From: Candidatus Tisiphia endosymbiont of Dioctria linearis
GTDB taxonomy: Bacteria; Pseudomonadota; Alphaproteobacteria; Rickettsiales; Rickettsiaceae
Length of the DNA: 64,000 nucleotides
Direction of reading: 5' to 3'
Assembly: GCF_964026545.1 (NCBI RefSeq)
Contig: NZ_OZ032156.1
Location: 248,001-312,000 of the forward strand
The notes under the pieces were generated by a model that saw nothing but the letters and a program-made list of their open reading frames with translations, was not told the origin of the DNA and did not search any database. Below are positions 1 through 8,872 of the stretch, in pieces. The position numbers were made by a program, and so were the translations under genes. Position 1 is the first letter of the stretch. The number at the start of each line of letters is the position of its first letter.

Positions 1-37
1 TACTCCTGTAATGTAATTTATACAAGTAGTAGGAGTA
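1..37 (+). promoter_or_regulatory. Possible Shine-Dalgarno-sequestering hairpin
   Basis: TACTCCT at 1-7 is the exact reverse complement of AGGAGTA at 31-37, which holds the ribosome-binding site of the GTG-started gene at 44. Pairing would hide that site. The stem is short and the window starts inside it, so the upstream extent is unknown. This is an inference from complementarity only. Confidence 0.3.
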
Positions 38-43
38 AAGAAG

Positions 44-970
44 GTGCAAAAGAATTGCAGTTTAGTTTGGCAAAATGCATTAAATTATAAAGATAAGGAA
101 GATAAAGGCTTTTCAGATATCAAAGATACTGCTTTAATTAAAGATATAATAAGACGTAGTAGTGAAGTTAGAGATCAAGTTATGGTATTTAAGCTACCGT
201 CATTAATTATTGATGATGACAAATTATTGACGAGTTTTGCAGAAGTAATACAGTTGCTTGATAGTTGTGGCATCAAAATCTTTATAGTGCATGATCATAC
301 TAATTTGGTAAATGATACGCTGAAATTATTTGGCTGTGATCAAAAATTTATCGATAATATTAAGGTAGCGGATTATAAAAGCTCACAAATTATGGAAATG
401 GTTTTGTCCGGATATATTAATAAGCGTATAGTTTCCAAGCTCTGTAGTTTAGGTTGTTATGCTATTGGTATTTCTTGCAAAGATGCTAATCTTATTCAAG
501 CTAAGAAATCAAAATTATTGCATAAAAGAGACACTAATAAAGATGTAATAGATATTGGGTTTATTAGTGAACCAGTTATAGTAAACCCTGAGATTTTAAT
601 AAATTTTGAAGATAGTAATATTATTCCGGTTATATCACCAGTAGCTAGTGATGAAAAAGGTAATACACATCTACTTGATGTAAATATGACCGCCTCGATA
701 ATTGCGTCCTCATTAGATGCAGATCATTTAGTATTATTATATGATGGGGTAGAATTTACCGGGGGGAAATATATGCGTGTACAGGATGTTGATGTATTGA
801 AAGAAATGCTGAATGAAGCTGTTGATCCTAAAAAAGTTGATTTGATTGGGACAGCTTTAAGTGCTATTCAAAATAATACCGATTGCGTGCATTTTCTCGA
901 TGCAGCTTTCCCTGATTCTATATTATTAAGCATGTTTACAAGTAAAGAACGTGAGTTACCAATTGTATAA
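44..970 (+). CDS. Acetylglutamate-kinase-like amino acid kinase family protein
   Basis: This 308-residue protein has the general order of an N-acetylglutamate kinase: an N-terminal VFK strand near residue 49, a central IFIVHDHT strand, NMTASIIASSLDADHLVLLYDGV near residue 215, and a C-terminal segment resembling the usual HALLLEIFT ending (DSILLSMFT). The glycine-rich signatures are gone: the lysine strand reads VFKLPS rather than KxGG, and the substrate loop reads VHDHTN rather than HGGGP. No other arginine-synthesis gene is in the window. The start is GTG with AGGAG upstream. It lies directly before virB3 on the same strand. Either a degenerate enzyme or a protein repurposed for another role; the fold assignment is fairly firm, activity is doubtful. 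Confidence 0.7.
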   Translation: MQKNCSLVWQNALNYKDKEDKGFSDIKDTALIKDIIRRSSEVRDQVMVFKLPSLIIDDDKLLTSFAEVIQLLDSCGIKIFIVHDHTNLVNDTLKLFGCDQKFIDNIKVADYKSSQIMEMVLSGYINKRIVSKLCSLGCYAIGISCKDANLIQAKKSKLLHKRDTNKDVIDIGFISEPVIVNPEILINFEDSNIIPVISPVASDEKGNTHLLDVNMTASIIASSLDADHLVLLYDGVEFTGGKYMRVQDVDVLKEMLNEAVDPKKVDLIGTALSAIQNNTDCVHFLDAAFPDSILLSMFTSKERELPIV

Positions 971-1001
971 AAATATGTGGGCAAAAAAATAAGTAATATC
1001 A

Positions 1002-1070
1002 CAAAAATAGTGAAAACAGCTATTAGTGGAGCATAAAAATCTGTTATATTTATAGATATAACTGAATTTG
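1002..1070 (+). repeat. ATAAAAATCTGYTATA repeat, copy A
   Basis: The stretch carrying GCTATTAGTGGAGCATAAAA and then a TATATTTATAGATATAAC block recurs at 20002-20055 (+) and 36408-36471 (-). Here it lies between the kinase-like gene and virB3, about 30 bp before the virB3 start. Its AT-rich TATATT core could act as a promoter element, which is inference. Confidence 0.75.
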
Positions 1071-1099
1071 GGTTAATTAGAGTTAAAGAGGGGTAATTT

Positions 1100-1387
1100 A
1101 TGTCAGGTAGTTTAGTATCAGATCCGTTATTTGTTGGTTTAACAAGACCGGCAATGATCTTTGGGGTAAGTATAAAGTTTGCAGCACTTAATATGATCAT
1201 ATCTATGTCGTTATTTATTCAAAGTAATAGTATTATGAATTTACTTGTTGCTTTTATAATTCATATGATAGGGTATGTAATATGTTTTAAAGAACCAAGA
1301 TTTATAGAATTGTTGTTAAATAAATCTTCTAAATGTAGTCAGTGTCCTAATAAATCATTCTATGGAGCGAACTCATACGGTATTTAA
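1100..1387 (+). CDS. virB3: Type IV secretion system protein VirB3
   Basis: A 95-residue inner-membrane protein of VirB3 size. The N-terminus has the VirB3-like DPLFVGLTRPAMIFGV motif, followed by two hydrophobic segments (about residues 17-37 and 45-65) and a FKEPRFIELL segment matching the family's C-terminal region. VirB3 works with VirB4 at the inner-membrane platform. AGAGGGG lies upstream of the ATG. The gene ends 24 bp before virB4, as expected for rickettsial vir clusters. The short tail contains a CSQCPNK cysteine pair of unknown role. Confidence 0.93.
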   Translation: MSGSLVSDPLFVGLTRPAMIFGVSIKFAALNMIISMSLFIQSNSIMNLLVAFIIHMIGYVICFKEPRFIELLLNKSSKCSQCPNKSFYGANSYGI

Positions 1388-1411
1388 AAGAACAGTATAA
1401 AATGACAAAAA

Positions 1412-3829
1412 ATGATAAAATTATCTGTAACAAAAACAGCAAAAGAATCGAGTTCTAGGAAAGAAAAACCTACTTCTCACTTTATTCCTTATAAGTGCCA
1501 TTGGGATAGTAATACTATCCTAACCAAAAATAATGAATTATTACAAGTAGTAAAGATAGGGGGGTTTTCCTTTGAAACAGCTGATGATGAAGATTTAGAT
1601 ATTAAAAAAAATATCAGGAATTCGTTACTTAAAAATATGTCATCAGGCAATATTGTGATGTATTTCCATACGATCAGAAGGCGTAGACCAGTAATTTTTG
1701 ATGAGATTGAATATACCTATGACCCTACCATAAAAGTACCTAATGATTTCACAACTTATTTATCAAATGAATGGCGTAAGAAACATGCGGGTTCTAAGTC
1801 GTTTTTTAATGAGTTGTATGTTAGTATTCTTTATAGACCAGATAAAGCTGGAGCGGCTGTAATCGAGTACTTCATTAAGAAGCTAATGCAAAAGTCTAAT
1901 AAATCGGCTTGGGAAAATGACATGCGAGAAATGCAGGAAAGTCTTCGAGAAATGTCCTCAAGAGTAGTTAATACATTCCATAGTTACGGTGCCAGGCTAC
2001 TTGGTGTACGCAAATCTAGTAGTGGTTATTGCTGTGATATTATGGAGTTTTTAGGCACTCTGGTAAATTGTGGTTCTTCAATGCAAATGGTTGTTCCCAG
2101 AAACTCAATAGACCAATATCTTCCAACCCATAGATTGTTTTTTGGTTCTAGATCTATAGAAGCACGTGGTCCAGCGGGCAGGAGATATGCTGGTATACTA
2201 AGTATTTTAGAATATGGGCCATCCACATCGGCTGGAATTTTTGATGGCTTTTTACAAATGCCCTTTGAATTTGTTATGACTCAGAGTTTTATTTTTGCTA
2301 ATAGAACAGTGGCAATTAATAAAATGCAACTACAACAAAATAGGATGATTCAAGCAGATGATAAGGCTGTATCACAAGTTGCCGAAATTTCTCGAGCACT
2401 TGATATGGCTACCAGTGGTGATATTGGTTTTGGAGAACACCATTTTTCACTTCTCTGCTCTGATAGTAATTTAAAATCTCTTGAAGATACTTTATCTATG
2501 GCTTCTGTTGAACTATCCAATTCTGGAATTCAACCTGTTAGAGAAAAAATTAATATGGAACCGAGTTATTGGGGACAGCTTCCTGGGAATATGGATTATA
2601 TAGTAAGAGGTTCGACTATCAATACTTTAAACATGGCTAGTTTTGCATCTATGCATAATTATCCATTAGGTAAGGTTTTTAATAATCACTGGGGAGAATA
2701 TGTGACTGTACTCGATACTACTTCGGGTACTCCGTTTTATTTCAGTTTTCATGTTAGGGACGTTGGGCATAGTTTGATTATTGGTCCAACTGGAGCTGGT
2801 AAAACAGTGCTAATGAATTTTTTATGTGCCCAAGCACAAAAATTTAAACCGAGAATGTTCTTTTTTGATAAAGCTCACGGTGCTGAAATATTTATTAGAT
2901 CACTTAATGGGGTTTATACCACAATTGATCCGGGGGGAGAATGTAACTTTAATCCCTTGCAACTTGATGATACTGGAGAAAATAGAGCCTTTATATTAGA
3001 GTGGCTTAAAGTATTGGTTACTTCTAATGGAGAATCGGTATCATCAGAAGATAATAAGACTTTATCACAAGCAGTAAGTGGTAATTTTAAGCTGGAGAAG
3101 AAAGATAGAAGATTAAAAAATGTTGTAGCATTTTTGGGTATAGATGGTCCTAATAGTTTGGCAGGTAGGATTGCTATGTGGGTTGGGAGAGGTTCGTATG
3201 CCAGAATATTTGATAATCAGACAGATAATATTGATTTACAGAAAGCTCGAGTATTTGGTTTTGATATGACTGAATTATTAAAGGATCCAGTTAGTCTTGC
3301 TCCTGTATTACTATATATCTTCCATAGAATTAGTATTTCTTTAGATGGTCAAAGAACTATGATAGTTCTTGATGAGGCATGGGCTTTGATTGATAATCCA
3401 GTATTTGCCCCCAAAATTAAGGAGTGGCTAAAAGTTTTGCGTAAGTTAAATACTTTTGTAATTTTTGCTACCCAAAGTGTTGAAGATGCAGCTAAAAGCA
3501 GAATTAGTGATACTCTGATTCAACAAACTGCGACACAAATATTCTTACCAAATCTTAAGGCAACCGATATTTATCGTAGTGCCTTTATGCTTAGTCAACG
3601 TGAATATATTTTAATAAAAACTACAGATCCAACATCGCGTTATTTTTTAATAAAACAGGGAGTAGATGCGCTTGTTGCTAAAATAAGTTTAGATGGTATG
3701 AATGATATTATTAATGTTCTGTCTGGTCGGGTTGAAACAGTGTTATTGTTGAATCGGATTAGAGGGCAATATGGTGATGATCCTGAAAAATGGTTGCCTA
3801 TATTTTATGAGGAAGTAAAGTCACTTTAG
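1412..3829 (+). CDS. virB4: Type IV secretion ATPase VirB4
   Basis: This 805-residue protein is a full-length VirB4/CagE-family ATPase that powers substrate transfer and pilus or channel assembly at the cytoplasmic face of the inner membrane. The Walker A motif GPTGAGKT is at residues 458-465 and the Walker B motif MIVLDEAW at 650-657, followed by the conserved ATQS segment. The N-terminal ~430 residues match the VirB4 N-domain in length. It follows virB3 by 24 bp and precedes the first virB6 by 7 bp, so they are probably co-transcribed. No frameshift or missing motif is seen. Rickettsiales often carry a second virB4 elsewhere, so this is the copy linked to virB3 and virB6. Confidence 0.97.
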   Translation: MIKLSVTKTAKESSSRKEKPTSHFIPYKCHWDSNTILTKNNELLQVVKIGGFSFETADDEDLDIKKNIRNSLLKNMSSGNIVMYFHTIRRRRPVIFDEIEYTYDPTIKVPNDFTTYLSNEWRKKHAGSKSFFNELYVSILYRPDKAGAAVIEYFIKKLMQKSNKSAWENDMREMQESLREMSSRVVNTFHSYGARLLGVRKSSSGYCCDIMEFLGTLVNCGSSMQMVVPRNSIDQYLPTHRLFFGSRSIEARGPAGRRYAGILSILEYGPSTSAGIFDGFLQMPFEFVMTQSFIFANRTVAINKMQLQQNRMIQADDKAVSQVAEISRALDMATSGDIGFGEHHFSLLCSDSNLKSLEDTLSMASVELSNSGIQPVREKINMEPSYWGQLPGNMDYIVRGSTINTLNMASFASMHNYPLGKVFNNHWGEYVTVLDTTSGTPFYFSFHVRDVGHSLIIGPTGAGKTVLMNFLCAQAQKFKPRMFFFDKAHGAEIFIRSLNGVYTTIDPGGECNFNPLQLDDTGENRAFILEWLKVLVTSNGESVSSEDNKTLSQAVSGNFKLEKKDRRLKNVVAFLGIDGPNSLAGRIAMWVGRGSYARIFDNQTDNIDLQKARVFGFDMTELLKDPVSLAPVLLYIFHRISISLDGQRTMIVLDEAWALIDNPVFAPKIKEWLKVLRKLNTFVIFATQSVEDAAKSRISDTLIQQTATQIFLPNLKATDIYRSAFMLSQREYILIKTTDPTSRYFLIKQGVDALVAKISLDGMNDIINVLSGRVETVLLLNRIRGQYGDDPEKWLPIFYEEVKSL

Positions 3830-3836
3830 TTAATTT

Positions 3837-6800
3837 ATGCATTACAAACATAGAAAATCACCCACTAGACTGACTTATGCAGGAAGTCTATTTTATGGTG
3901 CTAAAACATTTGTTAGGATATTAATTTTATGTAGTACATTAAATTTTACTATTATCCATAATAGTTTTGCAGAAGAAAAAGGTACTTTAGATACTATAAT
4001 TGATATTCTTTCAAGTTTGACCTGTGAAACTCAGGGTGTTGGTGACTTATTACGTACGGAATTTTCTCACACTTGTATACCAGGATCATTTTTTTCCTTT
4101 GCTACTGCGAATATAATCTCGCCAGGGGTTTATGCCAATACGATGCTGCGTCTTAAAATAAATGACCATGAATTATTTGACAAATCATTCCCTGGGGGAC
4201 AGTGTGCAAGAAGTAATAAAATTGATCCAAAGGATCCTAAATTAACCTTTGCATTTTGTAATAATATTGAACTAGCAAAGGTTAGGATGGGGGCAATAGC
4301 CATATCTGCCATTGCTATTGCTAAAGCCGTATTAACCGGATCAGACCCGTGGGATGGTATTATGGAGGCTTGGAAATACAATAAGGGTGCATATCATACT
4401 ATTTATGAGGGCAAGAAAGATGGTTATACCGATGTAATGTTGGACGTACCTTTGCCAGTTATTTTTAAAGTAATAAAGCAAAAGGATACTATGTGTGTGG
4501 CTGCTCCCACTATATTAGCAGATTGGGTGGCGGTTGGTTGTAAGTATGTTAGGGAACCTTACCCTGAATCTATATATGGACCTTTTATGGGTAGTAGCAA
4601 GGCTGAAGAAAGTCAGAATACCCCTACTGATCCAATGGCAATAGTTGCTTGTGGCACGTCATCTTCTAGTTGTTACCAAAATGCTTATGAGAATTCTAAG
4701 ACAGCCATAGTCATCTCTTCACCATTAATAGAATGTATTAAAGAAATGACAGCAAGATTACTAATTAGTAAAGATGTTTGTACATTTGATGATGTTAATA
4801 AAGTGATTAATTCCAGTAAAAGGGAGAGTAGTGTATTATTTCAATTTCAACGTAATATGCATAGAACTGTTACCGCTTTATTAACTATATATGTAATTTT
4901 CTTTGGTTTTAAAATCATACTTTCTAGTGAAATTCCACCTAAAAATGAAATAATTAATTTTGTATTAAAAATGTTATTTGTAACCTATTTCTCTGTAGGT
5001 ATAAACATTACTCCTGGTAGTGGTTCTGACTATAATCGACTAGATGGTATGGTGCAGTGGGCTTTTCCTTTGTTATTAGGAGGAATAGATACGCTTGGTG
5101 GTTGGGTTATGAATGCTTCACCATCAGAGTTGTGCAAATTTGAACCCAAAGATTACGTCAATAAAAATCTTTCTTATATGCCATTATGGGATGCATTAGA
5201 TTGTCGGGTAAGTCATTATTTGGGATTAGATATACTATCAACGATGATGGTAGAAAATCAATATAGAAATCATGATTTCAAAAGTTTTGACTTTTTTAGT
5301 TTTTCAGCTCCACCTTATGTATATTTACTGATTCCTGCTATTATTTCAGGTAACATGACTCTCGTGTCTTTGGCACTTTCTTATCCTTTATTAGTGATAT
5401 CTGTTGGAGCATTTATGGTGAATGCTACAGTGATGTGCATGATATCCATAGTAATATTGGGTGTTTTAGCACCTCTTTTTGTACCAATGTTTTTATTTGA
5501 ATATACACGAGGTTACTTCGAATCGTGGGTAAAGTTGTTAATATCATTTTTGTTACAACCTATGGTGGTGGTGACCTTTATGATTATGATGTTTTCAGTT
5601 TACGATTTTGGTTTTTATGGTCACTGTAAATATACAAGTAAAACCATAAACAATAGTATAGAAAGTGGTGGCGACGGAAAAAGAGCTGTGAAAATATTTT
5701 TTGTTGATAATGACTGGGATAATTATAATAAAGTAGAAGATGTTAAAAGCTGTAAGAATAGCCTAGGTTATATGCTTAATAATCCACTTGCAACAGTTGT
5801 TGATTTTGCTAAAGATAACCTAAATGAGATGGTCAAAGAAAAACCAGGTAGTGGTAGTACAAGTAGTCATTTATCTAAATACCAGTTTCTGCAGGGTATT
5901 ATTATGGGACCCGGTATGTTCTTTGTATCACCAAAATTAATTTTTGAAAAAATTAAAGATATTGTGCTAGCATTAATTACTGCCTGCTTTACTTTGTATT
6001 TAATGTATCACCTTAGTGCTCAGTTAGCAGAATTTGCGGCTGATATGACCGAGGGTGTGGCACTTAGTAGTGTTGCAATTCATCCGCAAGCAATATATAA
6101 AGCTGGTATGGCTGCTATTGGAGCAGCTGGAAAAATGGGAGCAGCTGATAAAGGAGGGGGAGCTAAGGATTTGGCTGGTGGTGGTAAAGGTGGCGATAAA
6201 GGTGAATTAGCTGGAGATAGTAGTAGTACTACTGGCGGTGAATCAGCAGGAGATACTGTAAGCACCGGTGGTTCTGCTGGAGCGACGGGAGGAGATACCG
6301 TAAGCACTGGCTCATCTGGAGCTGCTGGAGCAGTAGGAGGAGCGATTAAGTCTTTAGGTAGTAGTGTGGCTTCTCTACCAATCCGTCATATCACAGAAGC
6401 TACTACAGATGGTGTAACTGAAGGAGGCTCTTCAAGTGCAGCAGGGTCTTCAAAGGAATCAAGAGTTAGTTTGGAGAGTACTAGTGAACTTATCATACCT
6501 CCAACTACTAAAATGGTAGAAACAGACGATACTATTAATAAATCATCACAGGCAGCTACAAATAAACAAGAATTAGGAAAAACGCCAAACAAAGCAAAAG
6601 AAAAAAAATCATATGGATTAGTTCCTAAAACTTCGAAAGAAATGGAGAATCACACCTTAAAACCTGGAGATACTGGTTACGTTAAACAAGAAATAAGAAA
6701 TCGTGAAATAAAAGATAGAAATGCTAAATTAGAGGAACAGGCATTTAAAGATTTCAAAGCAAAATCTATTAAAAATAGAGCAGCTAGACAAGTTATAGCT

Positions 6801-6851
6801 GATAATGCTAATGTAAAAGTAAAAAAAGATGGCTCTGATGAAAACTCATAA
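3837..6851 (+). CDS. virB6: VirB6-family type IV secretion channel protein, paralogue 1
   Basis: A 1,004-residue VirB6/TrbL-type protein. The n-region is long and is followed by a hydrophobic signal ending near SFA-EE (about residue 46). A Cys-containing extracytoplasmic domain occupies about 47-340. The polytopic VirB6 core runs about 341-740, starting HRTVTALLTIYVIFFGFKI. The ~260-residue tail is hydrophilic: Gly/Ser/Ala-rich at 741-850 with two GDTVSTG units, then Lys/Glu-rich. VirB6 forms part of the inner-membrane channel. The first codons include a 22-bp stretch also found at 52433-52454 (LTYAGSLF). It overlaps the next gene by 23 bp. Large extended VirB6 proteins are typical of Rickettsiales. 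Confidence 0.93.
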   Translation: MHYKHRKSPTRLTYAGSLFYGAKTFVRILILCSTLNFTIIHNSFAEEKGTLDTIIDILSSLTCETQGVGDLLRTEFSHTCIPGSFFSFATANIISPGVYANTMLRLKINDHELFDKSFPGGQCARSNKIDPKDPKLTFAFCNNIELAKVRMGAIAISAIAIAKAVLTGSDPWDGIMEAWKYNKGAYHTIYEGKKDGYTDVMLDVPLPVIFKVIKQKDTMCVAAPTILADWVAVGCKYVREPYPESIYGPFMGSSKAEESQNTPTDPMAIVACGTSSSSCYQNAYENSKTAIVISSPLIECIKEMTARLLISKDVCTFDDVNKVINSSKRESSVLFQFQRNMHRTVTALLTIYVIFFGFKIILSSEIPPKNEIINFVLKMLFVTYFSVGINITPGSGSDYNRLDGMVQWAFPLLLGGIDTLGGWVMNASPSELCKFEPKDYVNKNLSYMPLWDALDCRVSHYLGLDILSTMMVENQYRNHDFKSFDFFSFSAPPYVYLLIPAIISGNMTLVSLALSYPLLVISVGAFMVNATVMCMISIVILGVLAPLFVPMFLFEYTRGYFESWVKLLISFLLQPMVVVTFMIMMFSVYDFGFYGHCKYTSKTINNSIESGGDGKRAVKIFFVDNDWDNYNKVEDVKSCKNSLGYMLNNPLATVVDFAKDNLNEMVKEKPGSGSTSSHLSKYQFLQGIIMGPGMFFVSPKLIFEKIKDIVLALITACFTLYLMYHLSAQLAEFAADMTEGVALSSVAIHPQAIYKAGMAAIGAAGKMGAADKGGGAKDLAGGGKGGDKGELAGDSSSTTGGESAGDTVSTGGSAGATGGDTVSTGSSGAAGAVGGAIKSLGSSVASLPIRHITEATTDGVTEGGSSSAAGSSKESRVSLESTSELIIPPTTKMVETDDTINKSSQAATNKQELGKTPNKAKEKKSYGLVPKTSKEMENHTLKPGDTGYVKQEIRNREIKDRNAKLEEQAFKDFKAKSIKNRAARQVIADNANVKVKKDGSDENS
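3871..3892 (+). repeat. 22-bp repeat within the virB6-1 coding start
   Basis: The stretch around TTATGCAGGAAGTCTATT is identical to 52433-52454, which lies downstream of ratA. Here it is read as part of the signal-peptide n-region of VirB6-1. This is consistent with a dispersed repeat that has entered coding sequence, as known for rickettsial palindromic elements. Confidence 0.6.
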
Positions 6852-8850
6852 AGCCATACAAATTTTTATACAATTTTGCTTAATATTTTTTGCAGTTGAG
6901 GTTTTTGCTGGTTTTGGGGATATGTGTCCATTAGCTTCATTTGAGACAGATGATTATTTAAAACAAAATACTGCTTATGGTCATATTATGTATAGTATTG
7001 ATATGACCAACCCTCTTGCTCCTGATGCTTGCGATCCAAGTGATGCAAAATTTAAATTTTGTCTAAAAAATAAAGAAGGGAGTCCTAAAGAATGTACAGT
7101 TATTACTCTTAATTTAAATGATTCTAAGCACCTTAGCGAGTTAAGCACTGATAATAATCCCAATTTAGGTGGTAACAGCTTGTTGAAGGATATTATTTTG
7201 ACAGTAAAATTTGTTAATAAAAAATTATGCTTAGTTATGTTTACCTCAAAAGGGCAACTTCCATTAGCTTGTAAGAATACTAGCACACCAGCTCCACCAC
7301 CGCCACCATCTGAACAATGTCGGAATATAGGTAAAACTTGTTATATGGGTACTACCAGAAGTCAGTCATTATTTAATTTTTCTGGGTTAGCTGTAGATTG
7401 CATGAAGGAAACTCTGGATAAAGTTTTTTTCCGTTATAGTAACTGTAATCCAAAAAATGATAAAGTTAGTTTGGTTGCCCTTAACCCATTCTCAACCTTT
7501 CAAGAATCTTTGAAAATATCTATTAGGGCAGCGTTAATATTATATGTTATGTTTTTTGCTGTTAATATGATTCTAAGCAAAGAATATGGTAATTTGGATA
7601 AAATAGCAACTTTTGTTATGAAACTAATAATGGTGACTTATTTTGCTACAGGTATTGGACCAGCTTATTTTAAGGGTGGTAAAGAAACTACTGACAATGG
7701 GATGTTGCAGTATGGTTTACCGTTACTTACTGAACTTACTCCACAATTTGCCCAAATAGTTTTTAATTCTGGTGGTTCTAGAGGGCTATGTGAATTTGAT
7801 GCTAAGAAATATAAAAATGGTTATAGTTTTTATGCCATTTGGGATGCTGTTGATTGTCGGATAGCTTATTATTTGGGTATGGGGTTAATCTATAATACAG
7901 AAGCTGTTTTAAATAACGTTCCTAGTACTGTGTCGAACGGTACTAAAGGTACTGCTATTGAAGATTTTAAAAAACCTGGTAGTGAAGCTCCGGATGATTT
8001 GGGTAAGGTGGGGGCATTCAGATTTTTTACTGTATTATTTGGCTTTTTATTAGCTGGTAATATCATAATAGTAGTATCTGGGTTAATATTTTCTGTAATA
8101 TTTATTTCAATAATTTTATATTTTTTAACCCATTACCTAGTATGTTTAGTTACCATATATGTCATGACATATATTTCTCCTATATTTATTCCTATGGCTT
8201 TATTTACCAGAACCAAAGCATATTTTGACGCATGGCTAAAAATTTGTATATCTTGTGCATTGCAGCCTGCGGTAGTAGCTGGTTTTATTGCCTTGTTGCT
8301 TACTATGTACGATTCGGCAATATACAAGAATTGCCAGTTTATGAGGCATGACTATGTACATAATGAGGTTCAGTTTAGTACTTTTGAGCTTAGATTGCCA
8401 ATAGATAAACCTGAAGATTGTAGAAATAGTGCTGGGTATAAATTATTACAATATTATTCAGGAGTAGGTTGGGAAAATCATCTTTTAAGTTTTTTCCCGA
8501 TTAAATCAATTGTTACAGATATCTTCTCATTGATGATAGATTTACTATATGTATTAGTTTTTTCAATTATTTTTTATTATTTCTCAAAATCAATTAGTCA
8601 GTTTGCAGCTGAGCTTACTGGTGGTCCTATCATGGATTCTGTAACAGCTAGTCCTACTAAGATAGTTGACATGGTTAAGAAAGGGATAGACTTTATTGCA
8701 GATGCTTCAGAAAAATCAAGCGGAAAAGTACCCGAAAAGGATCCCGTAGAAAAACCAAGGAAAGGAGGGGAAGAAGCAAAAGATTCCAGTAGTGGTGGTA
8801 TGGGTGGAGGTGGTGGCGGTGGTGGTATGAGTCCTGGTGGTGCTGGGTAA
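6829..8850 (+). CDS. virB6: VirB6-family type IV secretion channel protein, paralogue 2
   Basis: A 673-residue VirB6-type protein. It has a signal peptide ending near VFA-GF, an extracytoplasmic domain with paired cysteines and a PAPPPPPSEQC linker around residue 155, the polytopic core at about 230-590 starting SIRAALILYVMFFAV, and a short charged tail ending in a Gly-rich run. It starts 23 bp inside the previous gene; a second in-frame ATG at 6838 (MKTHKAIQIF) gives a more typical signal peptide and is an equally good start. The core is closest in layout to paralogue 1, with a shared DAxDCRxxYYLG segment, which points to tandem duplication. Confidence 0.92.
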   Translation: MALMKTHKAIQIFIQFCLIFFAVEVFAGFGDMCPLASFETDDYLKQNTAYGHIMYSIDMTNPLAPDACDPSDAKFKFCLKNKEGSPKECTVITLNLNDSKHLSELSTDNNPNLGGNSLLKDIILTVKFVNKKLCLVMFTSKGQLPLACKNTSTPAPPPPPSEQCRNIGKTCYMGTTRSQSLFNFSGLAVDCMKETLDKVFFRYSNCNPKNDKVSLVALNPFSTFQESLKISIRAALILYVMFFAVNMILSKEYGNLDKIATFVMKLIMVTYFATGIGPAYFKGGKETTDNGMLQYGLPLLTELTPQFAQIVFNSGGSRGLCEFDAKKYKNGYSFYAIWDAVDCRIAYYLGMGLIYNTEAVLNNVPSTVSNGTKGTAIEDFKKPGSEAPDDLGKVGAFRFFTVLFGFLLAGNIIIVVSGLIFSVIFISIILYFLTHYLVCLVTIYVMTYISPIFIPMALFTRTKAYFDAWLKICISCALQPAVVAGFIALLLTMYDSAIYKNCQFMRHDYVHNEVQFSTFELRLPIDKPEDCRNSAGYKLLQYYSGVGWENHLLSFFPIKSIVTDIFSLMIDLLYVLVFSIIFYYFSKSISQFAAELTGGPIMDSVTASPTKIVDMVKKGIDFIADASEKSSGKVPEKDPVEKPRKGGEEAKDSSSGGMGGGGGGGGMSPGGAG

Positions 8851-8872
8851 TGGTTAACTTGGATATTATCAT

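Noticed and set aside
868..1200. 110-codon - strand frame across the kinase-like gene end and virB3 start
   Set aside because: It overlaps two clear + strand genes and a dispersed repeat, and its translation matches nothing recognisable.
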